Source: Lentisphaerales bacterium (GTDB lineage: Bacteria; Verrucomicrobiota; Lentisphaeria; Lentisphaerales; Lentisphaeraceae). Taken from it: a stretch of DNA of 64,000 nucleotides. This document shows positions 33,589 to 43,649 of the stretch, piece by piece. Where the stretch lies: NCBI GenBank assembly GCA_022446985.1, contig JAKVBD010000003.1, forward strand, positions 62,001 through 126,000, given 5' to 3'. Position 1 is the stretch's first letter. Every line of letters starts with the position of its first letter. The notes under the pieces were generated by a model. It ran no database searches. It saw nothing but the letters and a program-made list of their open reading frames with translations, and had not been told where the DNA came from. Made by a program: the position numbers and the translations under genes.

Positions 33589-36165
33589 ATGAAATTCTTT
33601 TGGAAATCAATATTCATCTTATTATTCATAAATATTAACTTAGTCGCTCAAGATCAGGGCCTTAAGTCTTTAGTCAATCAGTTAGGCGCCGAAAACTATC
33701 AAGACCGTGAAGCTGCTACTACGCAACTCTGGGAAATGGGCAAAAAAGCCCTTGAAGCATTAAAAGAAGCGACCCAATCAAGCGATCCGGAAATAAGTGA
33801 CAGAGCAAAGCTGTTAGTTGCCCGCATAGAACTGGGTGTCACTCCCAATACTCCAAGAGCACTCATCAAAACACTTCAAAAATACCATGATAGCGATGAC
33901 CAGGCCAAGGGGCAAATGCTAATTGAGCTATCCAGACAAGAGGAAGGTTGGCTTATCATTAGGACTCTTCTCTTGAAAGACCTGGACCAAAATCTGGCAG
34001 ACATCATACTCTCACAAGTTGACACAAACATGATCCTTTCACTCCGCGATAAAGGTCAACATAAAGACGCTGGAGCGATTCTCGAATTAGCAGTCATTTT
34101 CAATCCCGATCCTTCCTGGATCTATAATCTGGCAGCCTATACAGATGAAACAAATTCGCAGACTGAAACTCTAGAGCGCTTCACAAGTCTCATCAATCTT
34201 GTCTCTGAAGATAAATTTGAAATTAAAGCCTCCATCTTTCATACTCAGGCAATTCTTTATCGATCTATAAAAAAATATGAGGAAGCGGCAAAAAGCAGTC
34301 AAGACCTCTACAAATTGGCTTTTGCAGAAGATTCAGACTCTCTCAAAGATCTCAGCAAGCCTCTTTTTATTGACACTCATCTACTTGCAGAAAAATATGC
34401 CTACCTTGAATCATTTTGGGAAAAGACAAGTTTAGAGATTCCAGAAAAAAATCGCTTATGGAACGTTCTGTGGCTCCAAAGAATGCAAGGAAAGGATTTC
34501 TCTGAAACTTTAAACTCAACTGTAAAGTTGATGGATAATGAAAATGATTATCTCACTCTTTCAACAGTTCTACTTCTTAATGGCGAAAAGAGTAAAGCCC
34601 TGGAAATACTCGAAAAGTACGAAGACTACGAAATCCTTGCGGAACTCGCTCGATCAGGTCTTGATTATATAACTTATGAAAAGTGGCTTAAAAAAGCTGC
34701 TGAAAAAGAAGAAGACTACAAGCTCGAGTTACTGGCTTTTAACGCTGTTAATAAAGGTGATGAAAGTGGCAAAGATTCATTATTACAAGCTGTAGACAAG
34801 AGGACTTACAAAACAAAGAAACTCACTGCCCTGCTCTACCTTCACCAAGCGGGCTTTAAAAAAGAATCTAAAAAAAGACTGGCAACATTCTTAGCAGATA
34901 AGGAAATAGAAGACAACGATGCTTTAAGAGCTGCCTGGACTTTAACTGAAAAAAGAAGCCTCGGCGAGCTTTTTGTAACTCTAAGAGATAAAAGCAAAAA
35001 TAAAACTCCAGAAGATGCTCTAGAGCTGGTAACGCTACTATCCCTTACTGAAGACCCAGACTCTTTTGTAGAATATGTCAGACTTCTTGAAGAAAAATTT
35101 GAAGGTTATCACCGCGAAATGAGGCAGATAACCAGCATCCTTGGAAGTTACTGCCTTGAAAAAGAATGGAATGCCAGTGCCGCTGGTGTTATGGCTCTCA
35201 TGGAACCAGCACAAAGAGGCCTATTCAACTCTCTCATGGAATCAGAAGCTAGAATTAGGAATCAGGAATACACCAAGGCTGTTCACAATTTACTCGGCCC
35301 TGTAGGCACCCCAAAGATCTCTTTACCGTACTATCTTGTTGCTCAAGCTTACGCCCTGAATAATGAAGTTGAAAAACAGGAGAAGGCACTCGAGTTTGCC
35401 AGAGCCTACGATATGGGCCGAGAAAATATCATTTCTATGACCAGCCAATACCTCTACGAAAACGGTCACTATGACTTCTTCCTCGAAACAACGGAAAAAT
35501 TGACGCGTATGGGTGCGGCCATGTCCCCATTTAGAACAAGAAGCTTTGAACGTCTGAGTTCTAGCCATATCCATAATTTAAAACACAGTAAAGCTAAACC
35601 CTACTTCATGGCCTATTACAAACTGGCATCTTCTGACCTGACTCTTTTACAAGGTGGTCCATCTGAAGCTATGAGGCTTGCGTATCAATTCAATGAATAT
35701 AAACTTCGCGAAGCTGTTGAAGCCAAAGATAAAGCTAACATGAAAAAATATGCAGCTAAATGCGAAGAGCTTTTTCTAAATAACATTGAAGTTCCCATTC
35801 TTCTCAAAAACTCGGACTTCAACTACTCACAAGAACTACATAAAAAATACTTCAACAATCAGTGGAGTCACATGGCCAAGTCCATACAATCCCTGCCAAA
35901 TCACTCCATTCTGCTAAACTCTATAGCATGGTTGGGTGCACTCAATGACTATGAACTTAATGAGTGCCTTAAGTTTGTTGAAAAAGCCATTAAACTTCAA
36001 CCCAGTGCCGCAAATTACGACACCAGAGCAGAAGTTCTATACCGTTTAAAAATGTACAAAGAAGCTCTCGAAAGTATTGAAAAAGCAGCAAATCTAGATA
36101 AACTTGAGCCTTTCTTCCGCGACCGTGTAGACATGTTCCGCAAAGCCGCTGAAGCTAATAAGTAA
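33589..36165 (+). CDS. Large exported HEAT/TPR-repeat protein
   Basis: The 858-residue protein begins with a signal peptide (about 20 residues, ending NLVAQ). A HEAT-like unit follows (NYQDREAATTQLWEMGKKAL...DPEISDRAKLLVARIELG), a module frequent in exported planctomycete and lentisphaeral proteins. Most of the rest is helical repeat of TPR type, clearest at the C-terminus (ANYDTRAEVLYRLKMYKEAL). No catalytic motif is seen, so a scaffold role in the periplasm is inferred. ATG 33589 has AGGG upstream and starts directly at the signal peptide; the frame is open to 33505. Confidence 0.75.
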   Translation: MKFFWKSIFILLFININLVAQDQGLKSLVNQLGAENYQDREAATTQLWEMGKKALEALKEATQSSDPEISDRAKLLVARIELGVTPNTPRALIKTLQKYHDSDDQAKGQMLIELSRQEEGWLIIRTLLLKDLDQNLADIILSQVDTNMILSLRDKGQHKDAGAILELAVIFNPDPSWIYNLAAYTDETNSQTETLERFTSLINLVSEDKFEIKASIFHTQAILYRSIKKYEEAAKSSQDLYKLAFAEDSDSLKDLSKPLFIDTHLLAEKYAYLESFWEKTSLEIPEKNRLWNVLWLQRMQGKDFSETLNSTVKLMDNENDYLTLSTVLLLNGEKSKALEILEKYEDYEILAELARSGLDYITYEKWLKKAAEKEEDYKLELLAFNAVNKGDESGKDSLLQAVDKRTYKTKKLTALLYLHQAGFKKESKKRLATFLADKEIEDNDALRAAWTLTEKRSLGELFVTLRDKSKNKTPEDALELVTLLSLTEDPDSFVEYVRLLEEKFEGYHREMRQITSILGSYCLEKEWNASAAGVMALMEPAQRGLFNSLMESEARIRNQEYTKAVHNLLGPVGTPKISLPYYLVAQAYALNNEVEKQEKALEFARAYDMGRENIISMTSQYLYENGHYDFFLETTEKLTRMGAAMSPFRTRSFERLSSSHIHNLKHSKAKPYFMAYYKLASSDLTLLQGGPSEAMRLAYQFNEYKLREAVEAKDKANMKKYAAKCEELFLNNIEVPILLKNSDFNYSQELHKKYFNNQWSHMAKSIQSLPNHSILLNSIAWLGALNDYELNECLKFVEKAIKLQPSAANYDTRAEVLYRLKMYKEALESIEKAANLDKLEPFFRDRVDMFRKAAEANK

Positions 36166-36184
36166 AAATTTTAAGGATCTCTGC

Positions 36185-37003
36185 ATGTCATTCAGACTTT
36201 TGGACTCCGGTAATTTCCGCAAGTTAGAAGTTATCGGCAAACACCGTATCGTTCGCCCCTGCCCTCAAGCTGTTTGGGAACCCAGACTCGGTAAAAAAGA
36301 ATGGAATCAAGCAGAGGACACCTACCTAAGATCTTCGTCTGGCGGTGGAAAATGGCAAAAGAAGTGTCTTCCCGAAAGATGGAATATTAACTTCGGCGGA
36401 GCAGACCTGCTCATCAAACCAACAAATTTTGGTCACCTCGGTATATTCGCCGAACAGCTGGAAAACTGGAAATGGCTTGAGAAAGTAGCCAAGCCAGGAA
36501 TGAATACCCTGAACCTTTTTGCTTACACAGGTTGTTCAACTTTAGCTATGAGAAGAGGCGGTTCTTCTCCGACTCACTGCGATGCTGCTAAAGGTATTGT
36601 TGATTGGGCGCGAGAAAATGGCACTCTCAATGATCTAGATGGTATCCGTTGGATAGTTGACGATGCGAAGAAATTCCTCGAGCGAGAAATACGCCGGGGC
36701 AAAAGTTATGAAGGAATCGTTCTTGATCCACCAAGTTATGGTCGTGGCAGCAAAGGCGAAGTCTGGAAGATTGAATCTGATCTGGTTCCACTTCTTAAGT
36801 CCTGTCGTGAACTTATGAAGGAGCCAAAATTTCTGCTTCTCAGCTGTCACTCCCCTCACTTTTCAGCTAAAGTACTTGAAAACCTTGTCGTTTCTCTCTG
36901 GGGTGAAAATATCGAAATGGAAAGCTTTGAAATGCTCATTCCTGAAGAATCTTCGCGCCGGGCTATTCCAAGTGGAAACTGTGTCCGCGTGACCTTTAAA
37001 TAA
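36185..37003 (+). CDS. SAM-dependent methyltransferase, RlmI-like
   Basis: The 272-residue protein has a class I methyltransferase core with NLFAYTGCSTLAM (SAM loop), a CDAAKGIVDWAREN strand and VLDPPSYGRG, the NPPY-type motif of rRNA m5C and related enzymes. It resembles the catalytic half of RlmI but lacks an N-terminal PUA domain. The target, probably rRNA, is inferred. It follows the repeat-protein gene by 19 nt. Confidence 0.8.
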   Translation: MSFRLLDSGNFRKLEVIGKHRIVRPCPQAVWEPRLGKKEWNQAEDTYLRSSSGGGKWQKKCLPERWNINFGGADLLIKPTNFGHLGIFAEQLENWKWLEKVAKPGMNTLNLFAYTGCSTLAMRRGGSSPTHCDAAKGIVDWARENGTLNDLDGIRWIVDDAKKFLEREIRRGKSYEGIVLDPPSYGRGSKGEVWKIESDLVPLLKSCRELMKEPKFLLLSCHSPHFSAKVLENLVVSLWGENIEMESFEMLIPEESSRRAIPSGNCVRVTFK

Positions 37004-37025
37004 ATTAAAGTTTACCAGTTTTTAA

Positions 37026-37055
37026 GTGTTCAGTTATTTTTCCAAAAATGAACAC
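37026..37055. terminator. Dyad between convergent rlmI-like and ribA genes
   Basis: GTGTTCA (37026-37032) and TGAACAC (37049-37055) pair, with an inner ATTTTT/AAAAAT stem and a 3-nt bulge. It lies between convergent stops and could end transcription from both sides, though no external T-run is present. Confidence 0.4.
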
Positions 37056-37065
37056 GGTCAAAATA

Positions 37066-38205
37066 CTAAATTCTATGCCCCATACGGGTTTTCTTCGTAT
37101 CCAGATAACGCTTATTATGCTTAGATGGCGGAATGATGTGTGATACCTGAGCATCAATCTTTAATCCATAGCGGTGTAAGCCATCAATCTTTGCAGGATT
37201 ATTTGTCATGAGCTTAATAAAATCAAAACTCAAGTGATTCAGTATTTGAGCACCGATCACATAATCCCTGGCATCTTCAGGCATACCAACAGCGATATTC
37301 GCATCTACAGTATCCATACCATGAACTTGTTGAAGATAATATGCATCCAGCTTGGCTTCCAAACCAATACCACGACCTTCCTGACGAAGGTAAACTAAGG
37401 CTCCCTTGCCGTACTTCTGAACTTCTTCCAAGCCTTTACTTAACTGATCTCCACAGTCACAAAGAAGAGAACCAAAAACATGACCTGTTAAACATTCTGA
37501 TTCAATACGCACCAATGGCACCTTATCTGAGCCATCATCGGCCACAAACGCCCAGTGGTAGCGTCTGTCAATTTCAGAATAGTAAGAGTAAAGCTTAAAA
37601 TCACCTTGTTGAAGCTCAAGGTCAGTAACACCGGTAAACTCAATCAGATTTGGATTAAAGAAACGTGAAACTAAAATTTCATCAGTTGTTATTACCTTAG
37701 TATCAACACCGGCTATTTGCTCAACAACTTCCTTTGGTTGACCTTTTTCGTCATCCATCAATAAACCATAAATAAGAACACCGTCTGCCTCATCAACGTT
37801 TGACATGAGCTCTAAAATTCTGGCTTCCGCCGAAGTATCATCAAGAATCTCTGTTGACTTAACCGCACGCATCAAAATTCTATCGTGACCTGCTAAAGCT
37901 TCATTGTCAACTAAAGAAGACATAAGCTCCTTCAGACCTTCAAGAGAAAGAGTACAGCTTAAAGGAATATCAGAACTTTTAACATTTCTGTACTTGGTAT
38001 TTTTCTTGATAAAGTAGTCACTCACGAGAATCGACAGGTTACGCCCATTTGCTAAGAGAGCTATTACAGTTTCATCTTGTAAATTCTCAGCAGAAATAAC
38101 CAGGTAGCTACGCTTTACGTCATCTTCTTCATGCTGGTAAATCAGTGCCAACCCATTCTTTAGATGGTCAACTTTCTCAATAAGCTTTTTCTTGATATCA
38201 TTCAT
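37066..38205 (-). CDS. ribA: GTP cyclohydrolase II with degenerate RibB-like N-terminal domain
   Basis: RibA opens GTP as the first step of riboflavin synthesis. The C-terminal half of this 379-residue protein has intact zinc ligands (SECLTGHVFGSLLCDCG), the catalytic LVYLRQEGRG, the PEDARDY motif and the KHNKRYLDTKKTRMGH tail. The N-terminal half has the size and place of the DHBP synthase (RibB) domain but lacks the acidic DDExRENEGD loop and the GHTEA histidine, so it should not make DHBP. It shares one base (TAATG) with the upstream RibBA-like gene. Confidence 0.9.
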   Translation of the reverse strand: MNDIKKKLIEKVDHLKNGLALIYQHEEDDVKRSYLVISAENLQDETVIALLANGRNLSILVSDYFIKKNTKYRNVKSSDIPLSCTLSLEGLKELMSSLVDNEALAGHDRILMRAVKSTEILDDTSAEARILELMSNVDEADGVLIYGLLMDDEKGQPKEVVEQIAGVDTKVITTDEILVSRFFNPNLIEFTGVTDLELQQGDFKLYSYYSEIDRRYHWAFVADDGSDKVPLVRIESECLTGHVFGSLLCDCGDQLSKGLEEVQKYGKGALVYLRQEGRGIGLEAKLDAYYLQQVHGMDTVDANIAVGMPEDARDYVIGAQILNHLSFDFIKLMTNNPAKIDGLHRYGLKIDAQVSHIIPPSKHNKRYLDTKKTRMGHRI

Positions 38206-39314
38206 TAGAAGCGTACCTGCTCAACAATTTCGAGACCATATTTATCCAGTCCCTGTAAAGTAATATCTTTATTTGCCAGAAGCCGCATTTTTCGCACCCC
38301 AAGATCTCTAAGAATTTGGGCTCCAAAACCATAAGACATGCTTTTTCCCATGGGGCTCAATGTTTTTAAGCGACCACCTTCTGACCAAATATCAGTCGGT
38401 CTTTTCTCTTGGTGGAAAAGTGAATTAGTGTGTTGCTCTGGAGTATTGCGTAAAAATACAACCGCTCCTACTCCACCACAGTCTGCAACGGCTTTCATGG
38501 CCTGATTCAGGTAAGACCCCTCATCATTGCTCAAACGGTTCACAATATTTGCAATTGACCATTCACTGTGAACTCTCACCAATGGTACATCATCTTCTTT
38601 GAACCTGTCTGTTCCATAAGTTAAAGCTAGATCAATTCCTCGTGACTTATCAAAACGGGACTTATAAACATGAAGTCGAAAATCACCGTATTCTGTTGGC
38701 ATATTCACAGCATTTATATTTTCAACGAGAGGTTCATTTTGGAAACGATATTCAACAATACTGTGTATCGTACAGCATGAGATTGACAACTCTCGGGATA
38801 AATTCAAAAGATCCTCTTCAGAAGCATAATCGCCATTTTCGTTCAGAATATCGCAAACAACAGCACCTTGACCAATACTTCCTAGGCGAATTAAGTCATA
38901 GGCTGCATCTGACAATGTTGGTCTGACCAACGAGCCACCTTCTTCTGCTTCAACAGCAAAAATATGTCCCGGCCTTTTTATGTCATTTGGCTGAGCATGT
39001 AGAGAACTGGTCACTTTAATGGTGGTATTCCTGTCTAAAGCAGAAATACCAGAGCCCATAACTTCAGCAGCATCAAAAGATATTTGCGCTTCTGTATCAA
39101 GGGGCAAATCCAACTCTTGAAACTTAGTGCGAAGCATAACAAGTGAAATCAGACCACGGCCATAAAAAATCATCCGGTTAATATCATCCGGTGTAGAAAA
39201 CTCTGCTGGCAGTACAAAACAACCCTTCTTATCAGATCCTGACTGATCTGTCAAAATGACCATTCTGCCTTCTTTGAGCTGGCTGATTGCTGATTCTGTT
39301 GAAATTATGTTCAT
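38205..39314 (-). CDS. RibBA-like protein with both catalytic sites altered
   Basis: The 369-residue protein is collinear with RibBA. The RibB-like half keeps FYGRGLISLVM, ISALDRNTTIKV and KRPGHIFAVEAEEGG. However, its metal loop reads DQSGSDKKGCFV instead of the acidic consensus, and the catalytic GHTEA is replaced by PTLSDA. In the GTP cyclohydrolase II half the three zinc Cys are gone (HSEWSIANIVNRLSNDEG). It therefore appears to be a pseudoenzyme, perhaps a partner of the RibA encoded 1 nt overlapped downstream. ATG 39314 has AAGGAT 7 nt upstream. No FMN riboswitch is visible in the 92-bp upstream gap. Confidence 0.75.
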   Translation of the reverse strand: MNIISTESAISQLKEGRMVILTDQSGSDKKGCFVLPAEFSTPDDINRMIFYGRGLISLVMLRTKFQELDLPLDTEAQISFDAAEVMGSGISALDRNTTIKVTSSLHAQPNDIKRPGHIFAVEAEEGGSLVRPTLSDAAYDLIRLGSIGQGAVVCDILNENGDYASEEDLLNLSRELSISCCTIHSIVEYRFQNEPLVENINAVNMPTEYGDFRLHVYKSRFDKSRGIDLALTYGTDRFKEDDVPLVRVHSEWSIANIVNRLSNDEGSYLNQAMKAVADCGGVGAVVFLRNTPEQHTNSLFHQEKRPTDIWSEGGRLKTLSPMGKSMSYGFGAQILRDLGVRKMRLLANKDITLQGLDKYGLEIVEQVRF

Positions 39315-39406
39315 ATATAAATCCTTGATGAGAGGCACAACTCTATAACCGGTTATCAATAAGACAATAGTTCATTTGAGGAATGAATGCGAAAATTCTC
39401 TAATGT

Positions 39407-40351
39407 TTACGCGTATATTTTGCTAAAAGGGTAAATTGCCAGGAACTCTTTTAGTTCTTGCTCTCTTCTTTCTTTAAACTTTTGTGTCGCCTGAGACTCA
39501 GTAATTGGTATGTGAGAAAGCTTCTTCAATAGCTTATTAGCGGCAGTCTCATAGCGATGCAAGTCATCGGAAAAAGCAAAGCTTCTAAACTTTTCTTGTA
39601 CGTAAATTAATGCCTGAGAACTCGGCTGAACTAAACCCTCGTCATAGAAGCGGTAATCGCGTAAATCATCAAGAAGTATTTCATATGAAGGGAAATATAA
39701 AACCTGCTTCAGTTCACCCACTAACTTATGAACCAAACAGACCAACTGTGCTTTACTCAGCTGATTCTTCACTAAACTATCACGCACATGACGCACTGGG
39801 CTAACTGTAAGAACTACATTCAAAGCTGAATTGAGGGTAAATAATTGCTCAAGAGCTGCTTTCAGCTGCTTATACATTTCATCAACCGAAAGCAAAACTC
39901 TTGCAAACCTGTCCGCGGGCAAACGATGGCAATTAGTCACAATCTCCCCCGACTTAATATCCTTATAAGCGTAAGAAGTGCCTAAAGTGATAATCAATAA
40001 ATCGGCCTGTTCTAAACTTTTTCTGCAGCCTGAAACCGTTTCACTTAATCTCTCTTTAGCAAAAGATTGATTATCATGACTGAACTGCCCATGATACATG
40101 GTATTCAACCAAAGCTCATCCTTCTGCTCCCAGTCCCCTATTGAATCACCTTCAATAGTTGAATCGAGAAGAGTAGAAATGGAAATAGGATTGTAAATCA
40201 CTCCATATGGATTCAGGCAGGATTCTATTCCTAATTTAGCGAAGTAGTCGCCTATGCGATCAGCGAAGCACGAACCTAAAGTCACCAACTTGAATTCTGG
40301 TTTTAAGTCCAGCTCTCTAGCAACTTTTATTTCCGTCCGAAACTTCATCAT
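39407..40351 (-). CDS. GSCFA-domain protein
   Basis: The product (about 314 residues) shows the GSCFA family signature LGSCFADRIGDYF near the start, an LGTSYAY motif and a VSPVRHVRD segment. These resemble the SGNH-hydrolase-like blocks expected for this family, whose biochemical role is not settled. No signal peptide is seen. Start ATG 40351 (or 40348) follows an AGGAAAG. It lies between hisF and the ribA pair on the same strand, without clear functional link. Confidence 0.85.
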   Translation of the reverse strand: MMKFRTEIKVARELDLKPEFKLVTLGSCFADRIGDYFAKLGIESCLNPYGVIYNPISISTLLDSTIEGDSIGDWEQKDELWLNTMYHGQFSHDNQSFAKERLSETVSGCRKSLEQADLLIITLGTSYAYKDIKSGEIVTNCHRLPADRFARVLLSVDEMYKQLKAALEQLFTLNSALNVVLTVSPVRHVRDSLVKNQLSKAQLVCLVHKLVGELKQVLYFPSYEILLDDLRDYRFYDEGLVQPSSQALIYVQEKFRSFAFSDDLHRYETAANKLLKKLSHIPITESQATQKFKERREQELKEFLAIYPFSKIYA

Positions 40352-40414
40352 TGACTTTCCTGGGACTACTGGCGACCCGCCGGCATACAATTTACCGAAT
40401 GATCGATTATAGCC

Positions 40415-41194
40415 TTACCAATCCATTCTCAATTGTACACCGTGGCTGTGCATTTCTTCTTTAATCTGCGGACAAGTATAAGTACCATAATGAACCATAC
40501 TGGCAACCAACGCGGCTTCAGCATTTGTTTTACTCAAAACGTCAGTCAAGTGTTGAGGTACACCGCCACCACCACTGGCAATAACTGGAATCGTCACTGC
40601 ATCAGCAATCATACCGGTTACATTCAACTCATAACCCGTCTTCATACCATCTGCATCAATAGAGTTCACACAGATTTCGCCAGCACCAAGTCTTTCAACC
40701 TCAAGCGCCCACTCTACTGCATCCTTATCGACCTCAGTTCTACCGCCATGGATAACGACTTGGTAGCCACTCGGAAACTTTTCCGATTTACCAACATGCT
40801 GTACATCCATACCAACAACTACACACTGGCGGCCAAACAACTCTGCCCCCTCAGAAATTATATTTGGAGTTCTAACGGCCAAAGAGTTAACACTTACTTT
40901 CTCTGCTCCAGCCAGGAGTACATCTCGCATATCCTGTACATTGCGAATGCCACCGCCCACTGAAAATGGGATAAATACTTCAGAGGCAACATCGCGGACC
41001 ATATCCAGGTCAATCGGACGACCTTCTGCAGAGGCTGTTATATCGTAGAAAACCAACTCATCGACACCTTCTGCAGAATATCGGCGTCCCATTTCAACCG
41101 GATCACCGATATCAACATTACCTTTAAACTTGATGCCTTTGGTCACTTTTTTATCTCTAACATCGAGACAAACAATTAAGCGTTTATTAAGCAT
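40415..41194 (-). CDS. hisF: Imidazole glycerol phosphate synthase subunit HisF
   Basis: HisF is the cyclase half of IGP synthase in histidine synthesis. The 259-residue TIM barrel starts [19 protein letters not shown] with the first catalytic Asp, has [21 protein letters not shown] with the second Asp, and a C-terminal PVIASGGGG phosphate site. Its ATG shares a base with the hisH stop (TAATG), coupling the two subunits. The canonical SMDRDG loop reads NSIDADG here. No other his genes lie nearby. Confidence 0.95.
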   Translation of the reverse strand: MLNKRLIVCLDVRDKKVTKGIKFKGNVDIGDPVEMGRRYSAEGVDELVFYDITASAEGRPIDLDMVRDVASEVFIPFSVGGGIRNVQDMRDVLLAGAEKVSVNSLAVRTPNIISEGAELFGRQCVVVGMDVQHVGKSEKFPSGYQVVIHGGRTEVDKDAVEWALEVERLGAGEICVNSIDADGMKTGYELNVTGMIADAVTIPVIASGGGGVPQHLTDVLSKTNAEAALVASMVHYGTYTCPQIKEEMHSHGVQLRMDW

Positions 41195-41817
41195 TATAGA
41201 CTCCCATCCCACTTAGCAAAGTTTTTCAGTAACTGTAATCCATGACGTCCACTTTTTTCCGGGTGAAACTGAGTTGCTACCAAATTTCCAGCAGTTAGTG
41301 CCGAAGTAAAAGTAAGACCGGCATACTCCGTTTCAGTCAAAGCATTTTCAGCTTCCGCAGGTGATGGATAGTAAGAATGAACAAAGTAAAAGTTGGTTCC
41401 ACTTTTTATATCTTTGAAAATTGGGTGCTCTTTCCCGAACTTAACTTGATTCCAGCCCATTTCCGGGACTGTAACATTTGGGTTGTCAAACTGAAAGCGA
41501 ATTGTCTTACCTTTAATGATTCCAAGGCAATCAACACCGTCATCTTCTTCCGAGTGCTCCATGATAATCTGTGTACCCAGGCAAATTCCCAAAACAGGCT
41601 TACCAGAGTCAACACATTCCTTCAGGACTTTACCAATGCCCATTTCAGTCAAACTCTTCATCGCTGAACCGGCTGCACCGACACCTGGGAATATCACATG
41701 ATCAGCAGCTAGAATTTTCTCCGGTTCATGAGTCACAATAGACTCGACGCCAATTTTCTCTAAAGCCCTTTGAACACTCCGCAGGTTTCCTGCTTTATAA
41801 TCAATAACTGCAATCAT
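41194..41817 (-). CDS. hisH: Imidazole glycerol phosphate synthase glutaminase subunit HisH
   Basis: HisH supplies ammonia from glutamine to HisF. The 207-residue class I glutamine amidotransferase has the nucleophile GICLGTQ, the [11 protein letters not shown] oxyanion-strand region and the His-Glu pair in QFHPEKSG. It is coupled to hisF. The 288-bp region upstream holds its promoter and that of the divergent ftsB-like gene. Confidence 0.96.
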   Translation of the reverse strand: MIAVIDYKAGNLRSVQRALEKIGVESIVTHEPEKILAADHVIFPGVGAAGSAMKSLTEMGIGKVLKECVDSGKPVLGICLGTQIIMEHSEEDDGVDCLGIIKGKTIRFQFDNPNVTVPEMGWNQVKFGKEHPIFKDIKSGTNFYFVHSYYPSPAEAENALTETEYAGLTFTSALTAGNLVATQFHPEKSGRHGLQLLKNFAKWDGSL

Positions 41818-42039
41818 GCTAACTTATCCGCTGGTAAATATTAAATTTGAAATTGAACGGCAATATATAGTAATGCCCAAAAATTACTCATAGTTTTTCA
41901 CTAAAAAAATTGTGAATAAACAAGCCCATATGCAAAAGAAAAATTTCAGGCAATAAATAATCCAAAAGTTTTCAGTACCACACCTGTTAAGGCATGGGCT
42001 CACTTTCCCTAAAGATTTCCCTTTACCAAAATTGTCTTC

Positions 42040-42069
42040 TTGCAAAGAAAGGATATGTTTTGCTATACT
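42040..42069 (+). promoter_or_regulatory. Extended -10 promoter before the ftsB-like gene
   Basis: TTGCAA (42040-42045) and TGC-TATACT (-10 at 42064-42069) are separated by 18 nt, giving an extended -10 promoter 37 nt before the start at 42106. It would drive the ftsB-like gene and hemW. Confidence 0.6.
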
Positions 42070-42105
42070 CTGTTTTATAACTAATTTTTTATAGAATTTT
42101 CATTA

Positions 42106-42402
42106 ATGACTAAGTTTGTTATTTTAACGCTCTTTTTAATAAGCACTTCACTTGGTGCTTACTATCTGGTGCCTATATACCAGTCAAACGAGGAGCTTAA
42201 AAGAGAACTTGACAGAACAGAGCTATACCTCCTTGAGCAACAAGAAGAAATTGCCAAGAAAAGAAAGCTAATCGATGACCTAAACAGAAATCCTGCAGCC
42301 ATTGACAAAGTTGCCAGAGAAAAATTTGGACTTTGCCGTGAGCGTGAAAGAGTTTATAAATTCACCGATGAAGATAAGCTTAGAGAGCAACTGGAAAAGT
42401 AA
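42106..42402 (+). CDS. FtsB/DivIC-family septum formation initiator
   Basis: The 98-residue protein has an N-terminal transmembrane helix (about residues 5-24), a coiled coil (SNEELKRELDRTELYLLEQQ) and the C-terminal motif NPAAIDKVAREKFGLCRE of the FtsB/DivIC family. These proteins hold the FtsQLB complex together at the septum. It lies 5 nt before hemW. Assignment as FtsB or DivIC proper is not possible from sequence alone. Confidence 0.85.
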   Translation: MTKFVILTLFLISTSLGAYYLVPIYQSNEELKRELDRTELYLLEQQEEIAKKRKLIDDLNRNPAAIDKVAREKFGLCRERERVYKFTDEDKLREQLEK

Positions 42403-42407
42403 CTTCT

Positions 42408-43526
42408 ATGCTGCAGTCTTCTGCGCCCTATCACTCACTTTATATACATGTACCATTTTGCAAAAATATTTGTGATTATTGTGACCTCTACTCTATTGTT
42501 AACAACGAAAACAGTTCTCGAAACGCTTACTTAAAGAAAATCGCCGTTGGCTTGCAACAGAACTCTCCCCGCCTCCAGCAACTACAATCCATTTTTATTG
42601 GAGGCGGAACTCCATCTCAACTTACCCCCAATGAGATGAAAGTATTCTTCAAAAGTATAAATGACTACACCTCATTCGGCACAGACTGTGAATTCTCTGT
42701 TGAATGCAACCCTGTATCCATCTCCCCTGAAAAGCTGCAAATCCTCAACGAATCCGGAGTCAACCGCCTTAGCTTTGGAGCGCAATCAACAACCAGAAAA
42801 ACCCGCCATACACTCGGTCGCAGAACTTCACGCAGCCAACTTGAAACAGCACTAGAGAATGCCCAGGAGCAAGGGTTCAAAAACATAAACATCGACCTGA
42901 TTTATGGCATACCGGGACAAACTCTTGAGGATTGGCAGGAAGACTTAAAAGTAGCACTCTCATATGATCTGCCACACTACTCTGCCTACTCACTCATACT
43001 TGAAGAAGATACGGCTCTTTCAAAACGTTATGACTCCGTAGATGATGAACTCGCAGTTGACATGTATAACCTCACTGAAGAAATGCTTTCGAACCAAAAA
43101 CTGATTCGCTACGAAATTTCTAACTATGCCAATCCGGGTAAACACTGTCGACATAATTACGACATCTGGAAAGGCGCAAGCTATCTGGGATTAGGACCAG
43201 CTGCCGCTTCATTTGATGGCACCACCCGCTGGACACAAATCCGCGATCTAGAAAAATGGCTAGCTAATGAAGCTCCTGATGTGGACGAACTTCCTTCAAA
43301 AGAAAGAATTGGCGAAATCCTCTCCTTTGGATTTAGAACTGTTAATGGCTGGCGAAAAGAAGAACTTACCAATCTTCTTGGACACGATGCTCTAAGACTG
43401 TTCAAAGATACCTTCGAGCAACTTTTACAGGACGAGCTTCTACAATTAACAGACAACTCTTATAAACCGACCAAAAATGGACTTTTATTCGCCGATACTA
43501 TCGCCGAATCATTCATTTTTTGTTAA
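42408..43526 (+). CDS. hemW: HemW-like radical SAM haem chaperone
   Basis: The 372-residue radical SAM protein has the cluster motif CKNICDYCDLYS (CxxxCxxC), FIGGGTPSQL for SAM binding and the NIDLIYGIPGQTLEDW segment common to HemN and HemW. It lacks the longer N-terminal arm of true coproporphyrinogen dehydrogenase (HemN), so the haem chaperone HemW is favoured. It follows the ftsB-like gene by 5 nt. Confidence 0.9.
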   Translation: MLQSSAPYHSLYIHVPFCKNICDYCDLYSIVNNENSSRNAYLKKIAVGLQQNSPRLQQLQSIFIGGGTPSQLTPNEMKVFFKSINDYTSFGTDCEFSVECNPVSISPEKLQILNESGVNRLSFGAQSTTRKTRHTLGRRTSRSQLETALENAQEQGFKNINIDLIYGIPGQTLEDWQEDLKVALSYDLPHYSAYSLILEEDTALSKRYDSVDDELAVDMYNLTEEMLSNQKLIRYEISNYANPGKHCRHNYDIWKGASYLGLGPAAASFDGTTRWTQIRDLEKWLANEAPDVDELPSKERIGEILSFGFRTVNGWRKEELTNLLGHDALRLFKDTFEQLLQDELLQLTDNSYKPTKNGLLFADTIAESFIFC

Positions 43527-43649
43527 TCTCTTTTTCCTCTTCACCTAGCACAAGTGGCAATATACCAAAGGCAAGCCATGTTAATTGATATAAATTTAAA
43601 AACCAACAATCAGATTGAATATGGGAATTAAAACTCGGAAGGGTTATTT

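Noticed and set aside
38205-39314. Pseudogene
   Set aside because: The frame is intact, has a good ribosome-binding site, is coupled to ribA, and the catalytic losses are clean substitutions rather than decay.
39315-39406. FMN riboswitch before the ribA-like pair
   Set aside because: The 92-bp gap is too short and lacks the conserved RFN helices.
42408-43526. Oxygen-independent coproporphyrinogen oxidase HemN
   Set aside because: The N-terminal arm of HemN is missing and the size fits HemW.
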